From the NCBI GenBank assembly GCA_016744355.1, contig JADGEN010000018.1:1-50007 (forward strand): 50,007 bases of DNA. Reading direction: 5' to 3'. The notes under the pieces are model-generated. The model did no database searches. It had not been told where the DNA came from and worked only from the letters and a program-made list of their open reading frames with translations. The stretch comes from Halieaceae bacterium (lineage in GTDB: Bacteria > Pseudomonadota > Gammaproteobacteria > Pseudomonadales > Halieaceae). The position numbers and the translations under genes are program-made. Shown here in pieces: positions 8,986 to 17,388 of this stretch (its first letter is position 1; the number at the start of each line of letters is the position of its first letter).

Positions 8986-9378
8986 TTAGTTTGATAATTG
9001 AGCTGATAGTTCGGCGATACTGCCATCTGCGTTGTAAGCAGCAAAGCGTTCAATTTCACCCTGATTAATCGCTTTGATCATTAAATCGAGCTGTTGGTCA
9101 GTTTCAGGAAAGCTGGGCAATTCGTTTACCTTGCCCAGTAATCCAGCGACAAAAACCAAATCCCAGTTTTTTCCTGTTGTCTTAGCGTCCTCGACTAACG
9201 CAGGAAAGTCACTCAATTCGTGCAGCTCCTTGTCGATGAACATAACGGGGCTTATTGAAAAGTCACTGCTATCGCCTTCTCCATCGGTTCGCTTTGCGCT
9301 CTCGGCGAAAACGAACAGTATTCTCTGTAATTCTTTCTTGGACCGGGCAAGTTCCAGTAGTGCATCGTAAGTAAGCAT
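8986..9378 (-). CDS. Conserved small cytosolic protein, 130 aa
   Basis: This is a soluble acidic protein with no signal peptide or membrane helix. The layout (MLTYDALLELARSKKE..RILFVFAE.., PVMFIDKELHEL, NWDLVFVAGL) matches from memory a small family in pseudomonads and relatives. That family is often labelled 'ribonucleotide reductase subunit alpha' in databases, a label that has no support from length or motifs. Function is unknown. The gene is isolated, with 255 bases to the divergent small gene at 9633. Confidence 0.65.
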   Translation of the reverse strand: MLTYDALLELARSKKELQRILFVFAESAKRTDGEGDSSDFSISPVMFIDKELHELSDFPALVEDAKTTGKNWDLVFVAGLLGKVNELPSFPETDQQLDLMIKAINQGEIERFAAYNADGSIAELSAQLSN

Positions 9379-9632
9379 TGTTATCTATTGAACCTTCGAG
9401 ACGGAAGTGAGTGAATGAGGCCTTTCGGTTTGGTAGGTTTGCGCTGGCCGTTTTATAAAGATCAGCGAAGAGTCGGCGGGAGTATACACGTGAATCTTCT
9501 ACCAGGCTTCATTGACGAATGAGTAGTTCGCCAGTTACAGGTATATCTGCCATTGGCTTGAGCTAGCGCAATAAAGGCGCCATTCTAATGAGTTAGCATC
9601 GGAGCTCAGCTCGACAAAAGGAGAAGCGCGCA

Positions 9633-9905
9633 ATGAGTCTGATAGATCTATTGAAAGATAAAGTTGAAAAACAAATGGCTGCATATGACGAGCAACTTGA
9701 AGCTGCTCAGGCAAAGGCCAAGGCAAAAAAGGCTCAGGCTGAAGCTGACGTGGCGGGGGCCGATTTGGAGGAGCAGTTTCTAAGTCAGGTTAATGAAATC
9801 AAGGACAAGATGGCTGAGGGTCAGGCTTATCTGAAAGAGCTGGCGGACGCAGGCGAAGATAAGGCCGAGGAGTTCAAGGCGAAGGCTGCCAGTTTCTTTG
9901 AATAA
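9633..9905 (+). CDS. Small Ala/Lys/Glu-rich coiled-coil protein, 90 aa
   Basis: The protein is almost entirely predicted helix, rich in Ala, Lys, Glu and Gln, with heptad-like spacing (residues about 5-88) and no Cys. A strong ribosome-binding site (AAAGGAG at about 9618-9624) precedes the ATG, which supports real translation. It is not recognised. Low complexity and high charge resemble small stress or nucleoid-associated helical proteins, but no function can be assigned. Confidence 0.6.
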   Translation: MSLIDLLKDKVEKQMAAYDEQLEAAQAKAKAKKAQAEADVAGADLEEQFLSQVNEIKDKMAEGQAYLKELADAGEDKAEEFKAKAASFFE

Positions 9906-9968
9906 TCCACAGAAGTGTTCTTTATGGATGGGGGAGGGCGTGTTATTGATCAGTGCATCTCTTAGTGG

Positions 9969-10994
9969 CTACGCCTCATACCCTTTTAAAACGTTGACCA
10001 CGTTGATGCCAACTTCCTCAACATCGTAGCCTCCTTCCATAACAAACAAAGTCGGTATCCCCAGGCTACCGATCATCTCCCCGGCCGAGTGGAAGTTAGC
10101 GGAAGTTAATTTGAAAAAACTGATTGGATCATTCTCGAAGGCGTCCACGCCAAGGGACACGACGAGATATTTCGGCGAGAAGCGCTCTATATGTGCCAAC
10201 GCATCAGTCAGCGACTTCCCCCACTGCGCAAATGTTGTTCCCGGCGGCATGGGATAATTGCGGTTATAGCCGGTACCTGCGTTCAATCCTGTCTCATCGG
10301 CGTAACCGAGAAAATAGGGGAACGCGTCTTCAGGGGCTCCGTGCAACGAACAGAAAAGCACATCATCGCGTTCGTAAAAAATATCTTGGGTGCCATTACC
10401 GTGATGAAAATCTATATCCAGTATGGCGATACGCTCGGCGCCGTAGTCCCGTAGATACTGCGCTGCAATAGCCGCGTTATTCAGAAAACAATAGCCGCCG
10501 AACATGTCGCTTGCCGCGTGATGCCCAGGAGGCCGGCACAGCGAGAAAACACCTTGTTCGCCGTTGAGCAGACCTTGGGCCCCGGTCAGCGCGACATCCT
10601 TGGACGCCACTGCCGCAGGCCAGGTACCTTCGGAGATTGATGTCTCGGCTGCCAGGGCGTAGTAACCGAGTTTTCCCTCTATAAAATTCGGCACCCGGAG
10701 TTGCATGCGTCTGGCAGGCCAAACGCTTGCAATCGCCTCGCCAGCGTAGCCGGTTTTCTGCCACTCTACCCAGACGACCTCCAGGAACTCGACAAAGTCA
10801 GCATCGTGTACAGCCAATACAGGATCAAGTGAAAACACGTCGGGTTCCTCAATCTCACCCAGACTGAATTCACGGACTGCCTTGATTACCATGTCGGCCC
10901 GTGATGGTCGCTCAAATGGTTGGACCAGCTCCCCTCCGTAGAGCTCTGTTTTAGCATTCCGCAATCGGTGCAGCTCACTGTATATGGTTTTCAT
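9969..10994 (-). CDS. Acetylpolyamine amidohydrolase (class II HDAC family), 341 aa
   Basis: The enzyme is a Zn-dependent deacetylase that removes acetyl groups from acetylated putrescine, cadaverine, spermidine and similar amines in the cytosol. Starting at ATG 10994, the key residues are His158-His159 (in CRPPGHHA), Asp195 and His197 (DIDFHHGNG), Asp284 (SLGVDAFENDP) and Tyr323 (MEGGYD). From memory these are the same positions as in the Mycoplana ramosa acetylpolyamine amidohydrolase, also 341 residues. The N terminus (RNAKTELYGGELVQPFE) also matches that enzyme. An upstream in-frame start at 11078 adds 28 residues, but AGGAAGAG lies five bases before 10994, so the shorter form is chosen. 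The gene stands alone and is divergent from the TonB receptor. Confidence 0.95.
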   Translation of the reverse strand: MKTIYSELHRLRNAKTELYGGELVQPFERPSRADMVIKAVREFSLGEIEEPDVFSLDPVLAVHDADFVEFLEVVWVEWQKTGYAGEAIASVWPARRMQLRVPNFIEGKLGYYALAAETSISEGTWPAAVASKDVALTGAQGLLNGEQGVFSLCRPPGHHAASDMFGGYCFLNNAAIAAQYLRDYGAERIAILDIDFHHGNGTQDIFYERDDVLFCSLHGAPEDAFPYFLGYADETGLNAGTGYNRNYPMPPGTTFAQWGKSLTDALAHIERFSPKYLVVSLGVDAFENDPISFFKLTSANFHSAGEMIGSLGIPTLFVMEGGYDVEEVGINVVNVLKGYEA

Positions 10995-11292
10995 AAGGCT
11001 CTTCCTGTGACCAAGTCGCTGCAAGTTTGGCGTATGGGCTTCCCAGGGTAAAGGGTAGATGTACGGAGTTACGGACAAAGTAATGCAGCTGGCTTAGTAG
11101 TCCGCTTCTGGATTGCCAACATGGCGGTTCATAGCAATGAGCCCAAATGTTCATAAAACTGGTTCTATTCGTTCTAGTGACAACTTGTACAAATATTCGA
11201 CAATTATTACCAACCGGTCAATGAGATAGTTTGCCTTAGTAAGCAGCAATCGTTCCGCAGCCAAATACTCACATAATAAGGAGCATCATCCT
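10995..11292. other. Divergent intergenic region, 298 bp
   Basis: It lies between the acetylpolyamine amidohydrolase (leftward) and the TonB receptor (rightward) and must hold both promoters. The stretch 11150-11215 is AT-rich, but I see no clean -35/-10 pair. AAGGAG at about 11278-11283 is the ribosome-binding site for 11293. No gene, repeat or RNA was recognised. Confidence 0.5.
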
Positions 11293-13653
11293 ATGCAGCA
11301 TCGCACATCTAAAAAATCACTCATGGCTATAGCCGTAGTTTCTGCACTGGGACTGTCGGAGCTCGCTCTGGCACAACAGGTGCTAGAGGAAGTGATCGTC
11401 ACGGCTCGTAAGCGTAGTGAGAGTTTGCAGGACGTGCCCATGGCCATCTCTGCCTTCAACGCCACGCAACTACAAGACGCCCAGATTGACGGTATGGAAG
11501 ATCTTGAGCGCATGACGCCCAACATCACATTGACTGAAACTGGCGGCCTGCAGGCGGGTTCGCTGGCGGTTTTTGTTCGCGGTATTGGTAACGACCCCGC
11601 ATTCGGTCAGGGTGTTGGCATCTACGTAGATGACGTTTACATGAACCGTGCAACCGGCTCGCTGCTGGAGGTTTACGACGTAGAGCGCATCGAAATTTTG
11701 AAAGGCCCACAGGGCAACTTGTACGGCCGAAATACCATCGGAGGAGCAATCCGGTACATTTCCAGGGAACCCTCCGAAGAGCTTAGAGGAAGCATCGAGG
11801 CGCGGGTCGGAGAATTCGACCTGGTGCAGATAAAGGGTGATATATCCGGCCCCATTATCGGCGATACCCTGTTGGGTAGCTTTGGTGCCCTGTACCGTGA
11901 ACGTGACGGTATCCAGACCAACACCCTGGACGGCGAAGAGTATTGGGGGCAGGACGTATCCTCATACCGGGGGGCATTGGTGTGGAATGCGACTGATAGC
12001 CTGAGGTTCAAGTTTGCCGGTGATTACTCCAAGGATGAGTCAGCCCCACGCATACCAAACCGAAGTGGCGTAGATGCTGCGACAATGGGCCAATTAGATT
12101 TCTTTACCAATGGAGCCAACTCCTTCCTGGCGCCTGGCACCGGTCTTTTACAAACGCCAAATGATGCTTCATTACCTGGCGATGTTGATGATGTGTCTAC
12201 TTCCAACGGTGATCTCCTAAATCAGTTTGAGATAGAGTCCACAACACTTGCCATGACGGTTAACTGGGAACTCAGCGATGCCTGGTCACTCAAGTCTGTG
12301 ACTGCACAGCGCAACACAGACCATATTCAACCGTTCGATTTCGATGGCAGTGAACAGTTGTTTATTCACACTATCAACGACAGAGAGTTCGAAGATTTCA
12401 GTCAGGAGTTCCAGGTTAACTACACAAGCGATTCGCTCAAAGCAGTGATGGGCTTTTACTACTTGGACGGCACCACAGACATCACCGGATCAACCACTCA
12501 ATATCCACGTCTGCTGGCCCAAATGACCCAGTGGAAAGATACAACCAAAGATGACCGCAGCATTGAGTCTACATCTGTTTACGCCAATGTTGACTGGAAT
12601 ATAACCGATTCATGGCAGCTGTCTCTGGGCGGTCGTTACACCGAAGACGAAAAGGAAGAGACTCAGGAGGCAACGGTCACGCAGGAGCGCTACGCGATTG
12701 CACTTGGCAACACGCCTTTTGGCGTAGTACCGCTGGCCATTGCACCGGGCCAGGGGGCCAACGCAGCGGCGAGTCCCAATTTCTTCGGTTGGGCCACGCC
12801 CTGGTCTGAACCCGTTACCTTCTCTTTCCCCGAAGACACCTACGCCAAGGATGACTGGACAGAGTTCTCTCCCAGTGTCCGCCTCACCTGGTTCGCCACC
12901 GACGACACTATGTTCTACGGTGGTTACTCCTCAGGGTTTAAATCTGGCGGCTTTCAGAATCAGAGTGGTCTGAGTACGGCCTATGATCCCGAAACTGTAG
13001 GTTCGTACAGTCTGGGCATGAAGAGCACTATGTTAGATGGCAGTCTGCGACTGAACGGTGAAATTTTCTACAACGACTATCAGGACAAGCAAGTGGCCAC
13101 CGTTGGTCTGGTTGACGGAGACTTCGCGGAGACGGTAGACAATGTGGGTGAGCTGGAAACTTCCGGTGCGGAGTTAGAGCTAACCTGGTTGCCCGTTATA
13201 GACGGACTGGTAGTTGGGCTAAATGTGGGCTACCTGGACGTCGAAGTCAAAGAGTTTCAGGATGCCGATGGTAATTCTGCAGCCGATACCACCGCAATTG
13301 GTTTCTCTCCCGAGTGGACCGCAGCTGGCCGAATCAGCTACGAGTTCGATCTCTCCGATTGGGGCAGCTTAATGATTGGTGCCGACGTGTCTTATCGTGA
13401 TGAGTCGTATACCAACTCTCCTATCGACCTGACCAATGAGGACGCCGCTAACGCTCAAATACAGGATGAGCATGTTATTTGGAATGCTGTGGCGGCATTC
13501 CGAAGCACCGACGATCACTGGAGAATCGCTGTTGAAGGGAAAAACCTGGATGATAAGCGCGTCATTACTAATACCTTCGACTTAACCTTGTTCCAGACGG
13601 CCGGCTACAACGCGCCACGCACTTGGGCAGTAACAGTGGGATACGATTTCTAA
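11293..13653 (+). CDS. TonB-dependent outer-membrane receptor, 786 aa
   Basis: The protein imports a bulky or scarce substrate across the outer membrane using TonB-ExbBD energy. A signal peptide ending LALAQQ is followed by a TonB box (EEVIVTA, residues 32-38), a plug domain (about 45-165, with VFVRGIGND and the RIEILKGPQGNLYGRNTIGGAI signature) and a 22-strand barrel ending TWAVTVGYDF with terminal Phe. The sequence type is that of the large receptor family expanded in lipid- and aromatic-degrading sphingomonads and Halieaceae, rather than a siderophore-specific one. It ends in a strong terminator and precedes the MaoC-SDR-SnoaL-OYE operon. The likely cargo is that pathway's substrate (inference). 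Confidence 0.93.
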   Translation: MQHRTSKKSLMAIAVVSALGLSELALAQQVLEEVIVTARKRSESLQDVPMAISAFNATQLQDAQIDGMEDLERMTPNITLTETGGLQAGSLAVFVRGIGNDPAFGQGVGIYVDDVYMNRATGSLLEVYDVERIEILKGPQGNLYGRNTIGGAIRYISREPSEELRGSIEARVGEFDLVQIKGDISGPIIGDTLLGSFGALYRERDGIQTNTLDGEEYWGQDVSSYRGALVWNATDSLRFKFAGDYSKDESAPRIPNRSGVDAATMGQLDFFTNGANSFLAPGTGLLQTPNDASLPGDVDDVSTSNGDLLNQFEIESTTLAMTVNWELSDAWSLKSVTAQRNTDHIQPFDFDGSEQLFIHTINDREFEDFSQEFQVNYTSDSLKAVMGFYYLDGTTDITGSTTQYPRLLAQMTQWKDTTKDDRSIESTSVYANVDWNITDSWQLSLGGRYTEDEKEETQEATVTQERYAIALGNTPFGVVPLAIAPGQGANAAASPNFFGWATPWSEPVTFSFPEDTYAKDDWTEFSPSVRLTWFATDDTMFYGGYSSGFKSGGFQNQSGLSTAYDPETVGSYSLGMKSTMLDGSLRLNGEIFYNDYQDKQVATVGLVDGDFAETVDNVGELETSGAELELTWLPVIDGLVVGLNVGYLDVEVKEFQDADGNSAADTTAIGFSPEWTAAGRISYEFDLSDWGSLMIGADVSYRDESYTNSPIDLTNEDAANAQIQDEHVIWNAVAAFRSTDDHWRIAVEGKNLDDKRVITNTFDLTLFQTAGYNAPRTWAVTVGYDF

Positions 13654-13678
13654 GCAAGACCATGTAGGTCCATCCTGG

Positions 13679-13706
13679 CCGCACCTGAATTCAGGTGCGG
13701 GTTTTT
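13679..13706 (+). terminator. Rho-independent terminator after TonB receptor
   Basis: A perfect inverted repeat of 11 bases per arm (CCGCACCTGAA and its complement, 13679-13700), with its central bases forming the loop, is followed by GGTTTTT. It lies 26 bases after the receptor stop and separates the receptor from the next operon. Confidence 0.85.
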
Positions 13707-13775
13707 CTATTCAGGCTTCGAAATATTAAACTTCTGCGATAATCTACCCGTGTATACACCGAAAAGGAGTTATGG

Positions 13776-13829
13776 ATGAATGATACAGCTTGCATGCCAA
13801 ATGATGCAGTTTACGATTCTCCAAGATGA
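13776..13829 (+). CDS. Possible 17-codon leader ORF before MaoC gene
   Basis: ATG 13776 follows the strong ribosome-binding site AAAAGGAGT (13762-13770) and reads MNDTACMPNDAVYDSPR before a TGA. That TGA overlaps the MaoC start as ATGA. The MaoC ATG itself has no good ribosome-binding site, so its translation may depend on this small frame. It could be a leader peptide, or the true N terminus separated by a one-base shift. Confidence 0.4.
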   Translation: MNDTACMPNDAVYDSPR

Positions 13830-14848
13830 TTGAGAGCGAAACTTCTGAGTTCGGGGGCCTGGTAGGGCATCGTAAGGGACCTTATCTTAGCTTCAATCCC
13901 GTTAGCGCCACTCAAATTTGGCAGTGGTGCAGTGCCATGGGTGACCGCAATCCGAGCTATAACCCGGGTCCGCATCAAATCGCCCCGCCGGCGATGATGC
14001 AGATGTGGACGATGCGCGATATCGACGATAACTACGCGCAGTGCTCGACCATGGCAGCTCCGTATCAAGTTTTCGATGATATGGCGCAGAAGGGTTATCC
14101 GGCCAATGTGGCTGTTAGCTATGACATTACATTTCTGCGCTACTTACGCGTGGGAGATCAAGCACGGCATTACACAACCGTAGTGAATATCAGTGAAAAG
14201 AAAAAAACTGCACTGGGTATAGGTTTTTTTGTCACTGAACAAGTGGAGTATTTAACCCGGGACGAGCAGTTGTTCGCACGGGCACTGATTACTTACTTCC
14301 AGTACCGGGCAAACCCTATTGCGGACAGTTCGACATCGGCCCATAAACCGAAATCTACCAATGCAAAGGTTGAGCCGAGCGCTGTTACCGAGCTTCCCCG
14401 GGAGTGGCAGGGTGATTTTGTAGACATCGATATAAATGCTCTGGAAAAAGGCAGTAAGCTCCCACAACTGGCGATCCCGATTACCCATAAATTGATTGTG
14501 GGTGGGGCGATTGCCTGTCAGGATTTTATCCCGGTGCATCACAATGTTGCTGCGGCAAAAGCAGCGGGCATGTCGGATATTTTCATGAATATTCTCACCA
14601 CCAGCGGTTTGTCGGCGCGCTATCTCAGTGATTGGGCCGGGCAGGGGAGTCGCCTGAAAAAAATACAGTTCAGTTTATTGGCGCCTAATTTGCCCGGTGA
14701 CACCATGATAATGCAAGGAGAAGTTGAGACTGTCACTGCCACAACTACCGGCGCCGAAGTGGCGTTGAACTTTGCCGGTAAAAATGGACTGGGATATCAC
14801 ATAAAGGGTAGTGCCACGCTGGCGCTACCGGGAACACAGGCTCAATAG
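13826..14848 (+). CDS. Double hot-dog MaoC-like (enoyl-CoA) dehydratase, 340 aa
   Basis: There are two hot-dog halves: an N-terminal FAS1-like dehydratase domain (about 1-165, with GDRNPSYN near residue 40) and a C-terminal MaoC domain (about 210-335). The hydratase-2 type dyad is recognisable as Asp and His in CQDFIPVHHN, where the usual Asn-Pro-Leu-His context is altered. Such enzymes hydrate or dehydrate CoA-thioesters in beta-oxidation of fatty or steroid side chains. The four genes 13826-17388 are closely spaced (9, 11 and 9 bases) and form an operon. The ATG has no good ribosome-binding site and overlaps the stop of a short leader frame. The CoA-ester substrate is inferred from the family. 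Confidence 0.8.
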   Translation: MIESETSEFGGLVGHRKGPYLSFNPVSATQIWQWCSAMGDRNPSYNPGPHQIAPPAMMQMWTMRDIDDNYAQCSTMAAPYQVFDDMAQKGYPANVAVSYDITFLRYLRVGDQARHYTTVVNISEKKKTALGIGFFVTEQVEYLTRDEQLFARALITYFQYRANPIADSSTSAHKPKSTNAKVEPSAVTELPREWQGDFVDIDINALEKGSKLPQLAIPITHKLIVGGAIACQDFIPVHHNVAAAKAAGMSDIFMNILTTSGLSARYLSDWAGQGSRLKKIQFSLLAPNLPGDTMIMQGEVETVTATTTGAEVALNFAGKNGLGYHIKGSATLALPGTQAQ

Positions 14849-14857
14849 AGGTTTAAT

Positions 14858-15673
14858 ATGGGTGGAAATCGATTTCAGGGAAAAGTAGCCATTGTAACTG
14901 GTGGCAGTATGGGTATAGGGCGCAGCACAGTGATGCAGCTGGTGTCAGAGGGCGCTCATGTTGTGAGTTGCGCACGACGAAAACCAAAGCTGGATGAGCT
15001 TGAACTTGCCGTAAAGGGCATGGCGGGTAGCTTCACAGGTTACGAGCTGGACGTTGGAGATACCGATGCATTCGCAAAATTGATTAATGACACCGCGGAG
15101 AAGCATGGTCGCCTGGATCTGCTGGTAAACAACGCACCCTCGGTAATTGGTGGAATGGTTGTGGATCAGACACTAGAAGAGTGGCAGTCCAATTTCGGCA
15201 TTGGCGTAGACAGCGTTTTTATTGGTGTACAGGCCGCGATGCGCATTATGATTCCCCAGGGGAGTGGCTCAATCATCAACATCTCATCAGTGAGTAGCTT
15301 GCGAGCAGGTACTGCCTCAGGCGCCTACGGAGCAGCCAAAGCCGCACTCAACCAATTTAGTCAGTGTGCGGCCATGGAGGCTGCTCCTCACAATGTTCGT
15401 ATCAATGTCGTGGCACCCGGTGCGGTGGATACACCGGGCCTCAATGCGGCAACCATGAAAAATACGGCAATAAAGAAAATCATTACCGATGCGATTCCTA
15501 TGCAGCGCGCGGCAACGCCAGAAGAAGTGGCGCAGGCCATTTGTTTTCTGGGTTCTGAGGACGCCTCTTTTATTACCGGTGTTATTCTTCCTGTGGATGG
15601 GGGCAAAACGCCACAACTGTATGTACCGGCATTTGACATCACTAACCTCGATAATCAGGCTGCGGATCGTTAA
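14858..15673 (+). CDS. Short-chain dehydrogenase/reductase, 271 aa
   Basis: This is a classical SDR that oxidises or reduces a carbonyl/alcohol with NAD(P)H. Visible features are the cofactor motif TGGSMGIG (residues 14-21), NNAPS in place of the common NNAG, a catalytic Ser in NISSVSS, YGAAK with Tyr and Lys about 30 residues later, and the C-terminal PVDGGKT. Cys-Ala-Arg-Arg after beta-2 suggests NADP(H) preference (inference). It is the second gene of the catabolic operon, nine bases after the MaoC gene, and probably acts on the hydroxyacyl-CoA product or a ring hydroxyl. Confidence 0.88.
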   Translation: MGGNRFQGKVAIVTGGSMGIGRSTVMQLVSEGAHVVSCARRKPKLDELELAVKGMAGSFTGYELDVGDTDAFAKLINDTAEKHGRLDLLVNNAPSVIGGMVVDQTLEEWQSNFGIGVDSVFIGVQAAMRIMIPQGSGSIINISSVSSLRAGTASGAYGAAKAALNQFSQCAAMEAAPHNVRINVVAPGAVDTPGLNAATMKNTAIKKIITDAIPMQRAATPEEVAQAICFLGSEDASFITGVILPVDGGKTPQLYVPAFDITNLDNQAADR

Positions 15674-15684
15674 GGGAGTCAACT

Positions 15685-16314
15685 ATGAGTAATGAAGCTC
15701 TGCTGGAACGTATAGATCGTCTTGAGTCTCTGGATGAGATTCGCCAATTGGTCGCTAAATATTCACTGTCTCTGGACATGCGGGATATGGATGCTCACGT
15801 GAATTTGTTTGCCGAGGATATTCGGGTCAGTCGAGAGCTAACCGGGCGTGCTCACCTAAAGCGCTGGCTGGACGATACACTTCGCCTGCAGTTTACCGGC
15901 ACATCTCATCACATTGGCAATCACATTATTGAGTTTGACGACCCGGATCACGCACATGGGGTGGTCTATTCCAAGAACGAACATGAGACCGACGGTGAGT
16001 GGGTCATTATGCAAATGATCTATTGGGATAATTACCAGCGAATTGACGGGCGCTGGTACTTCCGCAGACGCTTGCCTTGCTATTGGTATGCGACCGATCT
16101 CAACAAGCCTCCAATAGGTGACAACAAAATGCGCTGGCCCGACCGTGAACCTTACGCCGGTGCATATCATGAGTTGTGGCCGTCCTGGGAAGAGTTCTGG
16201 GCTAACCCTCCTTCTGATGATGCGGCAGCAGAAGTTGCCGCTCCCGCACCTCTGGACGAGTTTCTAAATACCATGCGGCGTGGCGCTGCAGAACCTAAAA
16301 TACGCGTACGTTAG
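15685..16314 (+). CDS. SnoaL-like/NTF2-fold protein, 209 aa
   Basis: The N-terminal about 150 residues fit the SnoaL_4 (NTF2-like) fold: an opening helix pair EIRQLVAKYSLSLDMRDMD, then VNLFAEDI and the sheet around SHHIGNHIIEF. This alpha+beta barrel is used by ketosteroid isomerases, linalool-type dehydratases and ring-hydroxylase small subunits. Acidic and His residues that could be catalytic are present (Asp in DMDAH, His in TSHHIGNH), but the reaction cannot be fixed. The C-terminal 45 residues are Ala/Pro-rich. GGGAG precedes the ATG. It is the third gene of the operon. Confidence 0.8.
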   Translation: MSNEALLERIDRLESLDEIRQLVAKYSLSLDMRDMDAHVNLFAEDIRVSRELTGRAHLKRWLDDTLRLQFTGTSHHIGNHIIEFDDPDHAHGVVYSKNEHETDGEWVIMQMIYWDNYQRIDGRWYFRRRLPCYWYATDLNKPPIGDNKMRWPDREPYAGAYHELWPSWEEFWANPPSDDAAAEVAAPAPLDEFLNTMRRGAAEPKIRVR

Positions 16315-16323
16315 GAGATGACT

Positions 16324-17388
16324 ATGGATTTATTTTCGCCCTTGAAACTAGGATCGCTAGAGCTGCGCAATCGCATTATTATGGCACCCATGACACGTAG
16401 CCGGGCGCATTCAAATGCGCTGCCCAGTGAAGTCATGGTGGAGTATTACCGGCAGCGCGCAAGCGCAGGGCTGATTATCTCCGAGGGGATTGCCCCCAGT
16501 GCCGATGGGGTTGGTTACTGCCGCACCCCGGGTATCTACACTGAAGATCAGGTTGAAGCCTGGCGGCCGGTGCTGGACGCTGTGCACAGCGAAGGTGGTC
16601 TGATGGTCGCTCAGTTGATGCATGTGGGTAGAGTATCTAGTCAGCTTAACAAACCCGATAGCAGTGAAACGGTTGCTCCCTCGGCCATTGCAGCGCGTGG
16701 CGATATGTATACAGACCAGCAGGGCATGGTGCCATTCGATCAGCCCCGCGCTCTGCTCTCCAGTGAGATTCCTGCCATCGTAGAGCAGTATCGCCAAGCC
16801 ACAGTAAATGCTTATAAAGCGGGTTTTGATGGTGTTGAATTACATTGCACCAGTGGTTACTTGCCAGCGCAGTTTTTGTCTACAGGAAGTAATCAGCGTG
16901 AGGATGAGTATGGTGGTAGCGTCGAAAACCGGGTGCGATTTGTTCTCGAAGTACTGCAGGCAATGATTTCGGTAAGTGGGGCTGAGCGCGTAGGCATGCG
17001 GATCTGCCCTGATAATTCCTTTAATGATTTGCAGGACGATGATCCGGCCGAGACCTTTGATTACCTGCTGGCGCAGGCCGCTACAATGAATCTTGCCTAT
17101 CTGCATGTGATACGTATGCGCTCAGGGCGGGTTGATAATTTGGCGCTGGGGCGACGCTATTTTTCCGACAGACTTATTGGTAATGACAGCTATAAATTAG
17201 AAAAAGCGCAGGCTGCTGTGAGCAGCGGCGAACTGGCTGCAGTTTCTTTCGCCAGACACTTTATTGGCAATCCGGATCTGGTTGAACGCTGGAGAAGTGG
17301 TCTGCCGCTGAGTAACTTTGATTTGGAGACGCTGTATACGCCGGGGGCGGAAGGCTATACAAGTTACCCTGCTGCCGGATCGGATTAG
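16324..17388 (+). CDS. Old Yellow Enzyme-type NADH:flavin oxidoreductase, 354 aa
   Basis: This is an FMN-dependent ene-reductase of the OYE/NemA class, reducing activated C=C bonds. The (beta/alpha)8 barrel begins LFSPLKLGSLELRNRIIMAPMTRSR, and QLMHVGR and NQREDEYGGSVENRVRF are typical. The substrate-binding pair, normally His-x2-Asn or His-x2-His, reads H-C-T-S here (His at 16843, Ser at 16852), an unusual replacement. The usual GRPFIANPDL is ARHFIGNPDL. ATG 16318 is in frame, but AGGAG at 16313-16317 is properly spaced only for ATG 16324. It is the last gene of the operon, and its stop overlaps the convergent SDR by four bases. Confidence 0.9.
   Translation: MDLFSPLKLGSLELRNRIIMAPMTRSRAHSNALPSEVMVEYYRQRASAGLIISEGIAPSADGVGYCRTPGIYTEDQVEAWRPVLDAVHSEGGLMVAQLMHVGRVSSQLNKPDSSETVAPSAIAARGDMYTDQQGMVPFDQPRALLSSEIPAIVEQYRQATVNAYKAGFDGVELHCTSGYLPAQFLSTGSNQREDEYGGSVENRVRFVLEVLQAMISVSGAERVGMRICPDNSFNDLQDDDPAETFDYLLAQAATMNLAYLHVIRMRSGRVDNLALGRRYFSDRLIGNDSYKLEKAQAAVSSGELAAVSFARHFIGNPDLVERWRSGLPLSNFDLETLYTPGAEGYTSYPAAGSD

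Noticed and set aside
8986-9378. Ribonucleotide reductase alpha subunit, as databases sometimes label this family
   Set aside because: Only 130 residues and no catalytic Cys, radical-site or ATP-cone motifs.
13776-13829. Antimicrobial or toxin-like small peptide
   Set aside because: Only 17 codons with no signal or charge bias. It is better explained as a leader or lost N terminus.
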